Shown: positions 54,434-63,827 of the stretch, in pieces
How the letters are laid out: the number at the start of each line of letters is the position of its first letter
Position numbering within the stretch: the stretch's first letter is position 1
Assembly: GCF_011806565.1 (NCBI RefSeq)
Contig: NZ_JAATOP010000009.1
Span: 1 to 64,000 of the forward strand
Length of the DNA stretch: 64,000 nucleotides
Direction of reading: 5' to 3'
From: Marivivens donghaensis
GTDB lineage: Bacteria > Pseudomonadota > Alphaproteobacteria > Rhodobacterales > Rhodobacteraceae
Program-made: the position numbers and the translations under genes
Notes under the pieces: generated by a model
The model's input: the letters and a program-made list of their open reading frames with translations, nothing else
Databases searched by the model: none
Told to the model about the DNA's origin: nothing

Positions 54434-54906
54434 TCCGCCTCGAAGCGTCCGGATTTGCCGCCGTCTTTTAGGGTGACGCGGATGCCGCCGATGACCATGT
54501 CTTTCTGGACGGCTTTGACCATGTCGTGGACGGTGAGCGCGGCTGTGGAGACGGCGGTGAGCGCTTCCATTTCGACGCCGGTCTGGCCGGTGGTCTTGAC
54601 GGTGGCCGAAATGCGCACGCCGGGGAGCGCGTCGTCGGGGGTCAGTTCGACCGAGACCTTGGTGATCGGCAGCGGGTGGCAGAGCGGGATCAGCTCTGCC
54701 GTTTTTTTGGCGCCCATGATGCCGGCAAGGCGGGCGATGCCGAGCACGTCGCCTTTTTCCGCGCGGCCTTCGACGACGAGGGCCAGCGTCTCAAGCGTCA
54801 TGGTGATGTAGCCCTCGGCCACTGCGATGCGGGACGTGACGGCTTTGTCCGAGACGTCGACCATATGGGCCTTGCCGGCCTCGTCGAAGTGGCTGAGGCC
54901 CGACAT
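54430..54906 (-). CDS. moaC: Cyclic pyranopterin monophosphate synthase MoaC
   Basis: 158 residues. Catalytic segments: [22 protein letters not shown] near residue 70 with the conserved His, [27 protein letters not shown] near 110 and KSGRFEAE at the end. It converts the MoaA product into cPMP in the first part of Moco synthesis. moaA is not in the window. Its ATG overlaps the trpC stop (TGATG) and its stop overlaps the GIY-YIG start. Confidence 0.97.
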   Translation of the reverse strand: MSGLSHFDEAGKAHMVDVSDKAVTSRIAVAEGYITMTLETLALVVEGRAEKGDVLGIARLAGIMGAKKTAELIPLCHPLPITKVSVELTPDDALPGVRISATVKTTGQTGVEMEALTAVSTAALTVHDMVKAVQKDMVIGGIRVTLKDGGKSGRFEAE

Positions 54907-55718
54907 CAGAAGCCTCCGGCGTTCAGCGGGTTGGCGAGCAGGGTGCGGGTGGCGTTCGCTACGTCGTCCTGGCGCATCAGGCTTTCACCGATGAGGAAGC
55001 TGCGGGCACCGTAGCGGGCCATGTCGGCGAGGTCGTCAGGCGTGAACAGGCCGCTTTCGCAGACGATCATGCGGTCCGCAGGTACCATGCGCGAAAGCTG
55101 GCGGGTGGTGTCCAGCGAGGTCTCGAAGGTGTTGAGATTGCGGTTGTTGATGCCGATCATCGGGGATTTGAGCAGCGTGGCGCGCTCCAGTTCCTCGGCG
55201 TCGTGGACCTCGATCAGAACGTCCATGTTGTACTCGAACGCGGCGGCTTCGAGTTCCTGCGCCTGCGCATCCTCGACGGAGGCCATGATGATTAGGATGC
55301 AGTCGGCGCCCATCGCGCGGGCCTCAGTGACTTGGTAGGTGTCGTACATGAAGTCCTTGCGCAGGACGGGCAGGTCTACGGCCTCGCGGGCGGCGATCAG
55401 GTAGTCTTCGTGGCCTTGGAAGCTGGGCGCGTCGGTGAGGACGGACAGGCAGGCCGCGCCGCCGTCTTCATAGGCTTTGGCAATCGCGGGCGGATCGAAG
55501 TCCGGACGGATCAGCCCCTTGGACGGACTGGCTTTTTTGACCTCGGCGATCAGGCCGTAACCTTCGCGGCTGGCGGCTTGAAGGCTCTCGTGGAAGCCGC
55601 GGACGGGGGACGCGCTACTTGCGGCATCCTCGACCTCGGACAGGGGGCGGGCCTCTTTGCGCGAGGCGACTTCCTCGAGCTTGTAGGCTTTGATTTTATC
55701 CAGAATGGTGGCGGTCAT
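54906..55718 (-). CDS. trpC: Indole-3-glycerol phosphate synthase
   Basis: 270 residues, (beta/alpha)8 barrel. Motifs: [38 protein letters not shown] near residues 58-95, [22 protein letters not shown] near 118, [19 protein letters not shown] near 180 and [19 protein letters not shown] near 215, with catalytic Lys and Glu at the usual places. It makes indole-glycerol-phosphate from CdRP in tryptophan synthesis. It is downstream of trpD with a 47-bp gap and overlaps moaC. Confidence 0.97.
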   Translation of the reverse strand: MTATILDKIKAYKLEEVASRKEARPLSEVEDAASSASPVRGFHESLQAASREGYGLIAEVKKASPSKGLIRPDFDPPAIAKAYEDGGAACLSVLTDAPSFQGHEDYLIAAREAVDLPVLRKDFMYDTYQVTEARAMGADCILIIMASVEDAQAQELEAAAFEYNMDVLIEVHDAEELERATLLKSPMIGINNRNLNTFETSLDTTRQLSRMVPADRMIVCESGLFTPDDLADMARYGARSFLIGESLMRQDDVANATRTLLANPLNAGGF

Positions 55719-55765
55719 AATTACTCCGGTGGCGGCCGCACATGCGGGGCTGCCAGTTTGGTATT

Positions 55766-56782
55766 TCAGGCTTCCGACGTGACTTTGGCCAGCATGGTGA
55801 CTGCGGCCTTCGCGCGTTGGCTATCGATGGATTCAGTTGCGATTTCAACGCCTTCCTTGAGGCTGCTTGCACGGTCCGCAACGACCAGCGCAGCGGCGGC
55901 GTTCAGCAGGACGGCATCGCGGTAAGCGCCCGCTTCGCCGTCCAGCAGCGCACGAAGCGCATCCGCGTTTTCCTCGGGCGTGCCGCCGAGGATATCACGC
56001 AGACGGTGCACGGGCAGACCGGCGTCCTCTGGGTGGACTTCAAGGCCCTTGATCTCTCCGTCCTCCAGCGCGGCGACAGAGCTTGCGCCGGTGATCGACA
56101 GCTCGTCCATGCCGTCGTTGCCGTGAACGAGCCACGCCTTTTCGGCGCCGAGTTCCTTCAGCGTCTCAGCCATCGGCCAGATCAGGTCGACCGCGAAGGC
56201 CCCCGTCAGCTGACGCTTGACGCCAGCAGGGTTGGTCAGCGGGCCGAGGATGTTGAAGATCGTCTTGCATCCCAGCTCCTGTCGGACCGGCATGACGTGC
56301 TTCATCGCGGGGTGGTGCATCGGGGCCATCATGAAGGCGATGTTCGCTTCCTTCAGGCCACGTTCGACGATTTCTGCGCCGACCATGACGTTGATGCCGA
56401 GCTGGCCGAGCGCATCGGCAGCGCCCGATTTCGACGACACATTGCGGTTGCCGTGCTTTGCCACGGGCACGCCTGCGCCAGCGACGACAAAGGCGGTCGC
56501 GGTCGAAATGTTCAGCGTACCAAGGCCGTCACCGCCCGTACCGACGATGTCGATTGCGCCCTTGGGGGCGTTCACGGGGATGCACTTGGCGCGCATGGCG
56601 GCAGCGGCGGCCGCGTATTCCGACACTGACTCGCCTCTGGCACGCATGGCCATCAGCAGGCCCGCGACCTGCGCATGGCTCGCGCCGCCTTCGAACAGGA
56701 TTCCGAACGCCTGATTGGCCTGCGCACGCGAAAGCGGACCTTCGGAAGCGGCGTAGATGAGCGGTTTGATTGCGTCGGTCAT
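55766..56782 (-). CDS. trpD: Anthranilate phosphoribosyltransferase
   Basis: 338 residues from the ATG at 56782 ([24 protein letters not shown]). Motifs: [20 protein letters not shown] near 75, [23 protein letters not shown] near 103 and [21 protein letters not shown] near 145. It joins anthranilate to PRPP. The start overlaps the trpG stop by four bases (ATGA). A longer reading to 57130 would run through trpG in another frame and is rejected. Confidence 0.97.
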   Translation of the reverse strand: MTDAIKPLIYAASEGPLSRAQANQAFGILFEGGASHAQVAGLLMAMRARGESVSEYAAAAAAMRAKCIPVNAPKGAIDIVGTGGDGLGTLNISTATAFVVAGAGVPVAKHGNRNVSSKSGAADALGQLGINVMVGAEIVERGLKEANIAFMMAPMHHPAMKHVMPVRQELGCKTIFNILGPLTNPAGVKRQLTGAFAVDLIWPMAETLKELGAEKAWLVHGNDGMDELSITGASSVAALEDGEIKGLEVHPEDAGLPVHRLRDILGGTPEENADALRALLDGEAGAYRDAVLLNAAAALVVADRASSLKEGVEIATESIDSQRAKAAVTMLAKVTSEA

Positions 56783-57366
56783 GCGTTCACCTTCATCTTG
56801 GCGATAGTCAGGAAGTTTTCGAGCATCTGGTGCCCGTGCTCGGACGCGATGCTTTCGGGGTGGAACTGCACGCCCTGGATCGGCAATTCCTTGTGCTGGA
56901 GGCCCATAATTGTGCCGTCCTCGAGCTGCGCGGTGACCTCGAGACAATCGGGAAGGCTTGCGCGCTCGACGACCAGCGAATGGTAGCGCGTTGCGGCAAA
57001 AGGCGAGGGCAGACCTGCAAAAACACCTTTGTTTTCGTGGTGCATGGTGCCCATCTTGCCGTGAACGATCTCGTGGCAGCGCACGACTTTGCCGCCAAAC
57101 GCCTGACCGATGGTCTGGTGGCCAAGGCACACACCCATCAGCGGCGTCTTGGTTTCCGCGGCCGCAGCCGTCAGCGCAAGGCAGATACCCGCATCATCGG
57201 GGGTGGCGGGGCCGGGCGACAGCAGGATCGCTTCGGGTTTCATCGCCATGGCCTCTTGGACGTTGAGTGCATCGTTACGCCAGACCCGTACGTCAGCGCC
57301 CAATTCGCCCAGATAGTGGACAAGGTTGTAGGTGAAGCTGTCGTAGTTATCGATCAAGAGCAACAT
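56779..57366 (-). CDS. trpG: Anthranilate synthase component II (glutamine amidotransferase)
   Basis: 195 residues from the ATG at 57366 ([23 protein letters not shown]). The class I amidotransferase triad is visible: catalytic Cys in [16 protein letters not shown] near residue 80, His-Glu in [14 protein letters not shown] near 170. It supplies ammonia to TrpE, and in many bacteria also serves p-aminobenzoate synthesis. trpE is not adjacent: a deacetylase gene on the opposite strand separates them. An alternative ATG at 57384 lacks a ribosome-binding site. Confidence 0.95.
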   Translation of the reverse strand: MLLLIDNYDSFTYNLVHYLGELGADVRVWRNDALNVQEAMAMKPEAILLSPGPATPDDAGICLALTAAAAETKTPLMGVCLGHQTIGQAFGGKVVRCHEIVHGKMGTMHHENKGVFAGLPSPFAATRYHSLVVERASLPDCLEVTAQLEDGTIMGLQHKELPIQGVQFHPESIASEHGHQMLENFLTIAKMKVNA

Positions 57367-57367
57367 G

Positions 57368-57430
57368 GTAGGCCCAACAAGCATTTAGGGGTTTTGCCGG
57401 AGACAAAGTCGGCGATATAGTCGGGCCTAC
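57368..57430 (-). promoter_or_regulatory. Inverted repeat in the trpG leader
   Basis: GTAGGCCC (57368-57375) and GGGCCTAC (57423-57430) are perfect inverted copies bracketing the leader and ending at the base before the ATG of trpG. In the transcript this could form a long stem-loop over the translation start. No Trp-rich leader peptide was seen. Confidence 0.3.
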
Positions 57431-57521
57431 ACAATCCCGTTCAGCCACCATCGTCAAGGTGCGGGGGCCACTCCTGATCGGAGAATTGTGAGGGCAGACT
57501 ACAAAACACGGGGGCACAAAC

Positions 57522-58985
57522 GTGTTACGCGGATTACTAGGTGGAGCAGCGGTCGGCGCAATCGTCGCCGGGCTGGGACTTGCAGCGGCGTCGCTGTTCG
57601 TTTCGGTCCCGATTTCGAACGAGGCCCCGCAGGTCGAGGATACCACCACACTGGCCCCTGAGGTCGCCATGCCCGCAGAGCCGACGCTCGAAGTGGAGCC
57701 CGTGACGGGCATCCAGATCGAAGCGCCCATGCTGGCCCCGCCGCCGACCGAAACCGAAGCGGAGGTCGAGGAAACGCCCGACCTGACGCTCTCTGCGGAT
57801 AAGCCGCAGGTCGACGCCTCGCTCGGGATGGAGCTTGATGCCCCGACGGTGAACAGCGATCCCGCCGTTTCCGCCACCGACGAAGACCCCGTGCTGCCGA
57901 GCCCGCTCGCCGCCGCGCCGCAAACCCCGCCGAATGAAAGCGACCTGTCGGTCAGCACCGAATCCGCCGTGCCAGTCATCGTCGAAATGCCCGAAGAGGA
58001 CATGCCCGCCGCAGAGGCCGAAACTGCCGCAGGCGCTGTTCCGTCCACCGACGACACGCCGCTGCCCGACATGGCCGTCGATCGCCCCGCCGCTGAAGCG
58101 CCCGAAGCCGCGCCAGAGGCTAGCACCGTGCCCAGCGTCGCAATGCCTGCGCCCGAACCGAACGCCCCCGCAGTGCCCCGCGAACGACCCTCGTCCATTC
58201 AGGTCGGCGGCAATTCCATGCCCGGCAATGCGGGCGGCGTCGTGATCCGGCGCTTGGTGGACGACACACCCGCAACGGATACCGCGACCGAAGCCGCACC
58301 CTCCGCCATGAGCGAAGCGCTGGTTGCCTATTCCATCCCGTTCACCGACCCGCTGGAGATGCCGAAACTCTCGATCATCCTGATCGACGAAGGCGCGCTG
58401 CCTGACGGCCCGACGCTGGTGCGCTCGATCCCCTTCGATGTGACGGTCGCTATCCCCATGTCGGACGAGAACGCCGCGCAGAAAATGCGTGACTACCGCG
58501 CCGCCGGTATCGAAGTCGTCGCCATCGCCGATCTGCCCGCCGGCGCATCCGCTGGCGACGCCGCCACCTCGATGGAGGCCACCTTCAACACGCTCCCTGA
58601 AACCGTCGCGCTCCTAGATATCGGCATCGACGGCGCGCAGCCAAGCCGCCAAGCGACCGAAGCCGTCCTCAGCCGCCTTGATGCGGACGGTCGCGGCTAT
58701 ATCAGCGGTCTCGACGGCCTCGGCTCCGGCCTGCGCCTTGCCGATACCTTCGACGTCCCCGCAGTGGAGATCGCCCGCGATCTGGATAGCAACGGTCAGG
58801 ACGCCACGGTGATCCGCCGCTTTCTCGACTTCGCAGCCTTCCAGACCCGCCAACAGGACGGCGCCGTGCTGCTCGCCCGTATTCGCGCCGAAACGATCTC
58901 TGCCCTGACGCTCTGGGCCACCGCCAACCGCGCCAGTCAGGTCGCGCTCGCTCCCGTATCGGCCATCCTGCTCGAACAGGACTAA
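57522..58985 (+). CDS. Divergent polysaccharide deacetylase family protein with a long Pro/Ala/Glu linker
   Basis: 487 residues. The N-terminal membrane anchor LLGGAAVGAIVAGLGLAAAS is followed by a low-complexity linker (about 30-250) rich in Glu, Pro, Ala and Thr, of the cell-wall-spanning type. The C-terminal domain (about 280-487) contains LSIILIDEGALPDGPTLVRS and AVLLDIGIDGAQPSR-type motifs of the divergent polysaccharide deacetylase (YibQ-like) family. The substrate is unknown; a periplasmic carbohydrate role is inferred. It lies between trpE and trpG, pointing the other way, and ends at a terminator. Confidence 0.78.
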   Translation: MLRGLLGGAAVGAIVAGLGLAAASLFVSVPISNEAPQVEDTTTLAPEVAMPAEPTLEVEPVTGIQIEAPMLAPPPTETEAEVEETPDLTLSADKPQVDASLGMELDAPTVNSDPAVSATDEDPVLPSPLAAAPQTPPNESDLSVSTESAVPVIVEMPEEDMPAAEAETAAGAVPSTDDTPLPDMAVDRPAAEAPEAAPEASTVPSVAMPAPEPNAPAVPRERPSSIQVGGNSMPGNAGGVVIRRLVDDTPATDTATEAAPSAMSEALVAYSIPFTDPLEMPKLSIILIDEGALPDGPTLVRSIPFDVTVAIPMSDENAAQKMRDYRAAGIEVVAIADLPAGASAGDAATSMEATFNTLPETVALLDIGIDGAQPSRQATEAVLSRLDADGRGYISGLDGLGSGLRLADTFDVPAVEIARDLDSNGQDATVIRRFLDFAAFQTRQQDGAVLLARIRAETISALTLWATANRASQVALAPVSAILLEQD

Positions 58986-58988
58986 AAT

Positions 58989-59018
58989 AAAGGGCGCCTC
59001 ATTCGGGCGCCCTTCTTC
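58989..59018 (+). terminator. Terminator after the deacetylase gene
   Basis: AAGGGCGCC (58990-58998) and GGGCGCCCTT (59005-59014) pair around a 6-nt loop and run into TTC. It overlaps the start of the repeat that follows. Confidence 0.8.
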
Positions 59019-59079
59019 ATTCTGAAAAAAATATCTCGGGGGGTGAGGCCGCAACGCCGCGGGGGCAGCGCCCCCAACC
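59014..59079. repeat. Dispersed GC-rich intergenic repeat, copy 6
   Basis: TTCATTCTGAAAAAAATATC, TCGGGGGGTGAGG, then the tail GGGGGCAGCGCCCCC. It shares parts with both repeat types (TTCATTCTGA..AAATA and the GGGGGCAGCGCCCCC tail of copy 1), linking them as one family. Located between the deacetylase gene and trpE, convergent ends. Confidence 0.72.
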
Positions 59080-59080
59080 C

Positions 59081-60592
59081 TCAACGGTTGCCGCTGCTGG
59101 TGAACCGCGAAGCATCTTCCGCGGCTTTGCGGATCGCGTTCGATTTGTGGACGGTTTCCATGTATTCGGACTCGGGGTTTGAATCGTAAACGATCCCTGC
59201 ACCGGCCTGAATGTACAGCTTCTCGTCCTTCAGCACCGCAGTGCGCAGCGCGATGCACATGTCCATGTCGCCGTTGGCGCTGAAGTAGCCCACGCCGCCG
59301 CCATAGACGCCGCGCTTTTCGGGCTCCAGCTCGTCGATGATCTCCATCGCGCGGACCTTCGGCGCGCCCGAAACGGTGCCTGCGGGCATACCGGCAAAGA
59401 ACGCGGATAGCGCGTCGTGTTCCTCGGACAGCTCCCCGACGACGTTCGAGACGATGTGCATAACGTGGCTGTAACGCTCGACGATGAATTCCTCTGTCGG
59501 GCGCACCGTTCCAATCTTGGACACACGGCCCACATCGTTGCGGCCGAGGTCCAGCAGCATCAGGTGCTCCGCCAGTTCCTTCTTGTCGGCCAGCAGATCG
59601 GCTTCGAGCGCGTTGTCTTCCTCGGGCGTCGCGCCGCGGGGGCGGGTGCCCGCGATCGGGCGGATCGTCACGCGGCTGCCGACAACCTGCACGAGGATCT
59701 CGGGGCTTGCTCCGATGATCTGGTAGCCGCCGAAGTTGAAGTAGAACATGTAGGGCGACGGGTTCGTACGGCGCAGCGAACGGTAGAGCGCGAAGGGCGG
59801 CTCTTTGAAGTCCTGCGTCCAGCGCTGGGACGGCACGACCTGGAAAATGTCACCGGCGCGGATGTAGTCCTTAGCCTTTTCGACCGCCGCCATGAACCCT
59901 TCTTTGGAGAAGTTGGACACGGCAGGGGCTGCATCATGCGCCTCGCGGAATTCGCGGCTGTCGACGGGCACGGGGCGGTCCATGGCGCGCTGCGCGTCCA
60001 TCACCCGCTCGGCGGCTTGGGCATAGGCGGCCTTGGCCGACATGCCGGTGTTGGCCCATGCGGGGGACACGAGGATGACGTCGCCCTTCACGCCGTCCAG
60101 CACCGCGATCACGGTCGGGCGCATCATCACCGCATCGGGCAGGCCGATGGGGTCGGGGTTGGCGTCGGGAAGGCGCTCGACCAGACGGATCGTGTCATAA
60201 CCTAGGTAGCCGAACAGACCCGCAGCCGCAGCGGGCAGATCGTGCGGCAGGTCGATACGGCTTTCGTCTAGCAGCTTGCGCAGCGAGGTCAGCGGATCGT
60301 CCTGTTCGTCAACGAAAGCGTCCTCGTCGTAACGGGCCGAACGGTTCAGGCGCGCAGTCTCGCCGCGGCATTCCCATACCAGATCAGGGTTCATGCCGAT
60401 GATCGAGTAACGACCGCGGATTTCGCCGCCGGTCACGCTTTCGAGCATGAACGCGTCCTTACCCGCACCGGCAAGGCGCAGCATCAGCGACACGGCGGTG
60501 TCGAGGTCGGCCGCGAGGCGGGTGAAGACGATCTGGTTCTTGCCTGCGTCAAAGTTGGACTTGAACGTCTCGAAGTCGGGGCTGAGCGCCAT
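59081..60592 (-). CDS. trpE: Anthranilate synthase component I
   Basis: 503 residues. Chorismate-binding domain motifs: VVPSQRWTQDFKEPPFALYRSLRRTNPSPYMFYFNFGGYQIIGASPE near residues 255-305, RPIAGTRPRGATPEEDNALEADLLADKKE near 325, GTVSGAPKVRAMEIIDELEPEKRG near 415. The N-terminal regulatory region has the LLESVTGGEIRGRYSIIG stretch that binds tryptophan, so feedback inhibition is likely. It forms anthranilate from chorismate with TrpG, encoded 1.7 kb downstream beyond the deacetylase. Fifteen bases separate it from the upstream ppiD-like gene, so the two are probably co-transcribed. Confidence 0.97.
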   Translation of the reverse strand: MALSPDFETFKSNFDAGKNQIVFTRLAADLDTAVSLMLRLAGAGKDAFMLESVTGGEIRGRYSIIGMNPDLVWECRGETARLNRSARYDEDAFVDEQDDPLTSLRKLLDESRIDLPHDLPAAAAGLFGYLGYDTIRLVERLPDANPDPIGLPDAVMMRPTVIAVLDGVKGDVILVSPAWANTGMSAKAAYAQAAERVMDAQRAMDRPVPVDSREFREAHDAAPAVSNFSKEGFMAAVEKAKDYIRAGDIFQVVPSQRWTQDFKEPPFALYRSLRRTNPSPYMFYFNFGGYQIIGASPEILVQVVGSRVTIRPIAGTRPRGATPEEDNALEADLLADKKELAEHLMLLDLGRNDVGRVSKIGTVRPTEEFIVERYSHVMHIVSNVVGELSEEHDALSAFFAGMPAGTVSGAPKVRAMEIIDELEPEKRGVYGGGVGYFSANGDMDMCIALRTAVLKDEKLYIQAGAGIVYDSNPESEYMETVHKSNAIRKAAEDASRFTSSGNR

Positions 60593-60607
60593 TTAACAGG
60601 TTCCCGT

Positions 60608-62452
60608 TTACTGGAATTGGGTCAGAACAGCGCTGACAGCCGCGTCGTTGATGTCGACCTCGGTTTTGGCTTCGAGCTCGCGCAGGGTGATGAGGAAGAT
60701 ATCCTCGGCCATGCCGTTGGCGGCGCGTTCGGCTTCGGTCGTCATCAGCGCTTCGGTGTCGGCGTTGCCTTGTTCTGGCGCTTTTTCCTCGTCCACGCGG
60801 GCAATCACGGCGCCGTCCGCGTAGGGCACAGCGAATGCTTCACCGATGTTGGTGGCAAAGACCTCTTGGACAAAGCCCTGCGGGGTGCGGTCGATGAAGG
60901 TGCGGCGGGTGACGTTGTCGTCCTGCTGCGGCGAGAGGCCCAGCTCTTCGAACGATGCGCCGTTTGCCAGCTCGCCGGTCAGCTCGCGGCCTTTTTCGAC
61001 GATGGCGTTGCGGGTGGCGTCGGCCATCCATGCGGCTTCCACGTCGGAGCGGGCTTCGTCCAGCGGGATGACTTCCGGCTCGCGCACCTCGGTGATTTCC
61101 ATGGCAAAGAGGCCGCCGTCTTCGAGTGCGATGACCTCGGGGTAGTCGCCGATTTCGCCGTTTGCCGCAGCTTCGCGGAATTCGGGGTAGGCGGCCATGC
61201 CGTCGGTGTCTTCGGCGGTCCATTCGACGGTCGAAACGGTGATGTCGGTGGTGTCGGGCAGGTCTTGCAGGGCAACGCCGCCAGCCAGTTCGTCGGTGAT
61301 GAGTTCGGCCTGTTCAGCGATCTGGCGGCGGGCTTGGGTCAGCGCCTGTTCGTTGCGCAGTTCCTCGCGGGCGTCCTCGAACGGAACGGTGTCGGCGGCG
61401 AGAACGGCGTTCATGCGAAACAGGGCGGGACCGACGAGCGTGTCGATCGGGCCGACGACTTCACCGGTTTCGGCGGCAAAGACGGCATCGCCCGCGTTGC
61501 TGAGATCGCGCTGCGATACGTCGCCCATGTCAATGTCGTCCAGCGTCAGACCGCGTTCGGTGACGATGGCGTCAAAGGTGGTCTCGCCCGCGTCGATGGC
61601 GGCTTTGGCTTCTTCGGCTGCGGCCTGATCGGAGAACGGCAGACGCTCGACAAGGCGGCGCTCTTCCGTGTTGTAGACGTCGAAACGCTGCTCGTAGAGC
61701 GCGCGCAGGGTCTCGTCATCGAAATCGAGGCTTTCGGCGATGTCCGACGGCAGCAGCGACGCGACGGTGATGACCTTCGTCTCCGGACGGGTAAAGTCGG
61801 CGGCGTGCGCCTCGTGATACGCGGCCAGCTCTTCGTCGGTCGGTGCGGCGACCGGCTCCGTCAGGATGCTATCGTCGAGCGCAGCCCACGTGATGTCGCG
61901 GCGGGTCGCGAGGTAATCGGCGCGCACTTCGGCAAAGTTGGTGGCCGGTTCGATGCCCGTCACGAGGCCAAGCTGGAGGAGGGTGCCTGCAACTTCGTCG
62001 CGGACCTTGTCTTCGTAGCGGCCTTCGCGGGTGCCCATCTGGCTGACGACGTTGCGATAGGTGTCGCGGTCGAACTGGCCGGTCAGGCGGCTCTGGAACA
62101 TCGGGTTGGCCTGAACGCTTTCGCGCACGGCGTCGTCACCGGCAGAGATGCCCAAATCGGCGGCAGCGTTTTCCATGATGCGGCGGTTGAGCATACCGCT
62201 CAGCACGTCCTGCGGAATGCCCGACGCCTGCATCTGCGCCATGCTGATCGGCGTCTGGTACTGTGCGCTCAGGCTCTGGCGGGCCTGATCCAGTTCGAGA
62301 CCGAATTCCTGCGTGGTAATTTCCTTGTCACCGACAGACGCGAGCGTGTTGTTGGAGAGCGAGAGATTGGTGCTGCCAAATCCGAGCAAGCTGACCACGA
62401 CCACACCCAGAACAATGTAGACGCCAATGCTCGATTTCTTCTTCGTCGCCAC
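60608..62452 (-). CDS. PpiD/SurA-like peptidyl-prolyl isomerase foldase
   Basis: 614 residues. A membrane anchor (IGVYIVLGVVVVSLLGFGST) precedes a SurA_N-like chaperone domain (LASVGDKEITTQEFGLELDQARQSLSAQ), a degenerate parvulin/PPIase region at about 240-370, and a C-terminal region containing RRTFIDRTPQGFVQEVFATNIGEAF. Periplasmic foldases of this type help newly secreted and outer-membrane proteins to fold. The active-site positions of the parvulin fold look diverged, so catalysis is uncertain. It lies upstream of trpE and downstream of the aminotransferase. Confidence 0.9.
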   Translation of the reverse strand: MATKKKSSIGVYIVLGVVVVSLLGFGSTNLSLSNNTLASVGDKEITTQEFGLELDQARQSLSAQYQTPISMAQMQASGIPQDVLSGMLNRRIMENAAADLGISAGDDAVRESVQANPMFQSRLTGQFDRDTYRNVVSQMGTREGRYEDKVRDEVAGTLLQLGLVTGIEPATNFAEVRADYLATRRDITWAALDDSILTEPVAAPTDEELAAYHEAHAADFTRPETKVITVASLLPSDIAESLDFDDETLRALYEQRFDVYNTEERRLVERLPFSDQAAAEEAKAAIDAGETTFDAIVTERGLTLDDIDMGDVSQRDLSNAGDAVFAAETGEVVGPIDTLVGPALFRMNAVLAADTVPFEDAREELRNEQALTQARRQIAEQAELITDELAGGVALQDLPDTTDITVSTVEWTAEDTDGMAAYPEFREAAANGEIGDYPEVIALEDGGLFAMEITEVREPEVIPLDEARSDVEAAWMADATRNAIVEKGRELTGELANGASFEELGLSPQQDDNVTRRTFIDRTPQGFVQEVFATNIGEAFAVPYADGAVIARVDEEKAPEQGNADTEALMTTEAERAANGMAEDIFLITLRELEAKTEVDINDAAVSAVLTQFQ

Positions 62453-62536
62453 TTTCGGCTCCTCCCGTCGGTACGTACTGCCGGATGAATTATAACGGCC
62501 CGCAACTCAATAACAGGCCAGATGCGGGGCGCAAGA

Positions 62537-63715
62537 TCAGAGAGCGACCTGCTCCAAACGATCGAACAACGTGTTGATGCCTGCGCGGTCCACGTTGGCG
62601 AAGGCGATGCGGAGCTGACGTTTGCCCGCTGCGTTGTCATCGGGCATGAACATCGTCCCCGGAAGCAGCAGAACGCCCGCTTCGGTGACAAGCTTTTTGG
62701 CCACTTCGTCGGACGGCAGATCGAAGGGATGTTCGACGTAGGCAAAGTAGGCGCCGCATCCGAGCAGCTTCCAGCCTTTGTCCGCAAGGCGGTGGAACCC
62801 TTCGTTGATGGTGGCGCGGCGGTCGAGGATCTCTGCGCGTTCACCCGCCAGCCACTCGCCAAGGTTCTGCATCCCCCAGAGCGCCGCCTTTTGGCCGATC
62901 TGGTTCGGGCAGATCGCAACGGTGTCGAGGTATTTTTCCACCTCCGCAAGGATCGGTTGCGAGGCGCAGACCGCACCGACGCGGTGGCCCGTCAGGCGGT
63001 ACGCCTTGGAGAAGGAATAGAGCTGGATGAACGTCTCTTCCCAGCCATCGCGGGTAAAGAGGTCATGCGGTGCGCCGTCCCGCGCGTCGAAATCGCGGTA
63101 GGTTTCGTCCACGATCAGCTTGATATTTTTGGATCGGCAGAGCGCGTAAAATGCCGAGAGCGTTTCCGCAGGGTATTCGACACCGCCGGGATTGTTCGGG
63201 CTGACGAGGACGATGGCTTGCGTGCGGTCAGTGATGAGCGCGGCGGCGTCCTCTGCGTGCGGGATTAGACCTTCGCGCGGGGTCAGCGGGACGGTTTTAA
63301 CGCCCGCCATGTCCAGCCACATGCGGTGGTTGAAGTAGTAGGGGACGGGCAGAATAACCTCGTCGCCCTCGGTGCAGAGCGCGGTGGTGACAGCCGTGAA
63401 CGCCTGATTACAGCCCGAGGTGATGGCGACCTGATCCGCCGCAAGAGTGCCGCCATAGGAGGCTGTCCACTGTTTTGCGATCTCGGCGCGGAGTTCCGGC
63501 AGACCCAGAACGGGACCGTAGAGGTGCGAGGACGCGTCGTTCACCACCATGTCGGCCATGGCGCGCAGCATCGGCTCCGGCGGAGTATCGACGGGGGCGG
63601 CCTGACTGACGTTGATGAGGGGGCGGTCTTCGGGGAACGTGACGCCCTCGATCCAGCGGCGTGCCTCCATCACCGGCGGGGCGAAGGTGGTCTGGGTGCG
63701 GGAGAGGTGCGTCAT
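62537..63715 (-). CDS. Class I/II PLP-dependent aminotransferase
   Basis: 392 residues. The PLP lysine is in IQLYSFSKAYRLTGHRVGAV near residue 240; LVSPNNPGGVEYPAETL near 175 and VDETYRDFDARDG near 203 carry the conserved Asn and Asp-Tyr. Length and motifs fit the aspartate-aminotransferase-like fold-type I group; substrate is not determinable. No partner genes for a biosynthetic pathway adjoin it. The start is close to an intergenic repeat at 63788. Confidence 0.9.
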   Translation of the reverse strand: MTHLSRTQTTFAPPVMEARRWIEGVTFPEDRPLINVSQAAPVDTPPEPMLRAMADMVVNDASSHLYGPVLGLPELRAEIAKQWTASYGGTLAADQVAITSGCNQAFTAVTTALCTEGDEVILPVPYYFNHRMWLDMAGVKTVPLTPREGLIPHAEDAAALITDRTQAIVLVSPNNPGGVEYPAETLSAFYALCRSKNIKLIVDETYRDFDARDGAPHDLFTRDGWEETFIQLYSFSKAYRLTGHRVGAVCASQPILAEVEKYLDTVAICPNQIGQKAALWGMQNLGEWLAGERAEILDRRATINEGFHRLADKGWKLLGCGAYFAYVEHPFDLPSDEVAKKLVTEAGVLLLPGTMFMPDDNAAGKRQLRIAFANVDRAGINTLFDRLEQVAL

Positions 63716-63787
63716 GTTCGGTATCCCAAGGAGCGCCTGTGGCGCGAGGTTATATCTCGTCCTCGGCCGCTGGCCTCGCCCTCGGGC

Positions 63788-63826
63788 TGCCTCCGGCGGA
63801 GGTATTTTCCGTCAGAATGAAGGAAG
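63788..63826. repeat. Dispersed GC-rich intergenic repeat, copy 7
   Basis: CTGCCTCCGGCGGAGG, TATTTTCCGTCAGAATGAAG. It shares the CTCCGGCGGAGG and TATTTT..CAGAATGAA cores with copies 4, 5 and 6, located between the aminotransferase and gpt. Confidence 0.65.
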
Positions 63827-63827
63827 A

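Noticed and set aside
55766-57130. 454-residue version of TrpD
   Set aside because: The added N-terminal part lies inside trpG in another frame; the family-typical N-terminus begins at [12 protein letters not shown] (56782).
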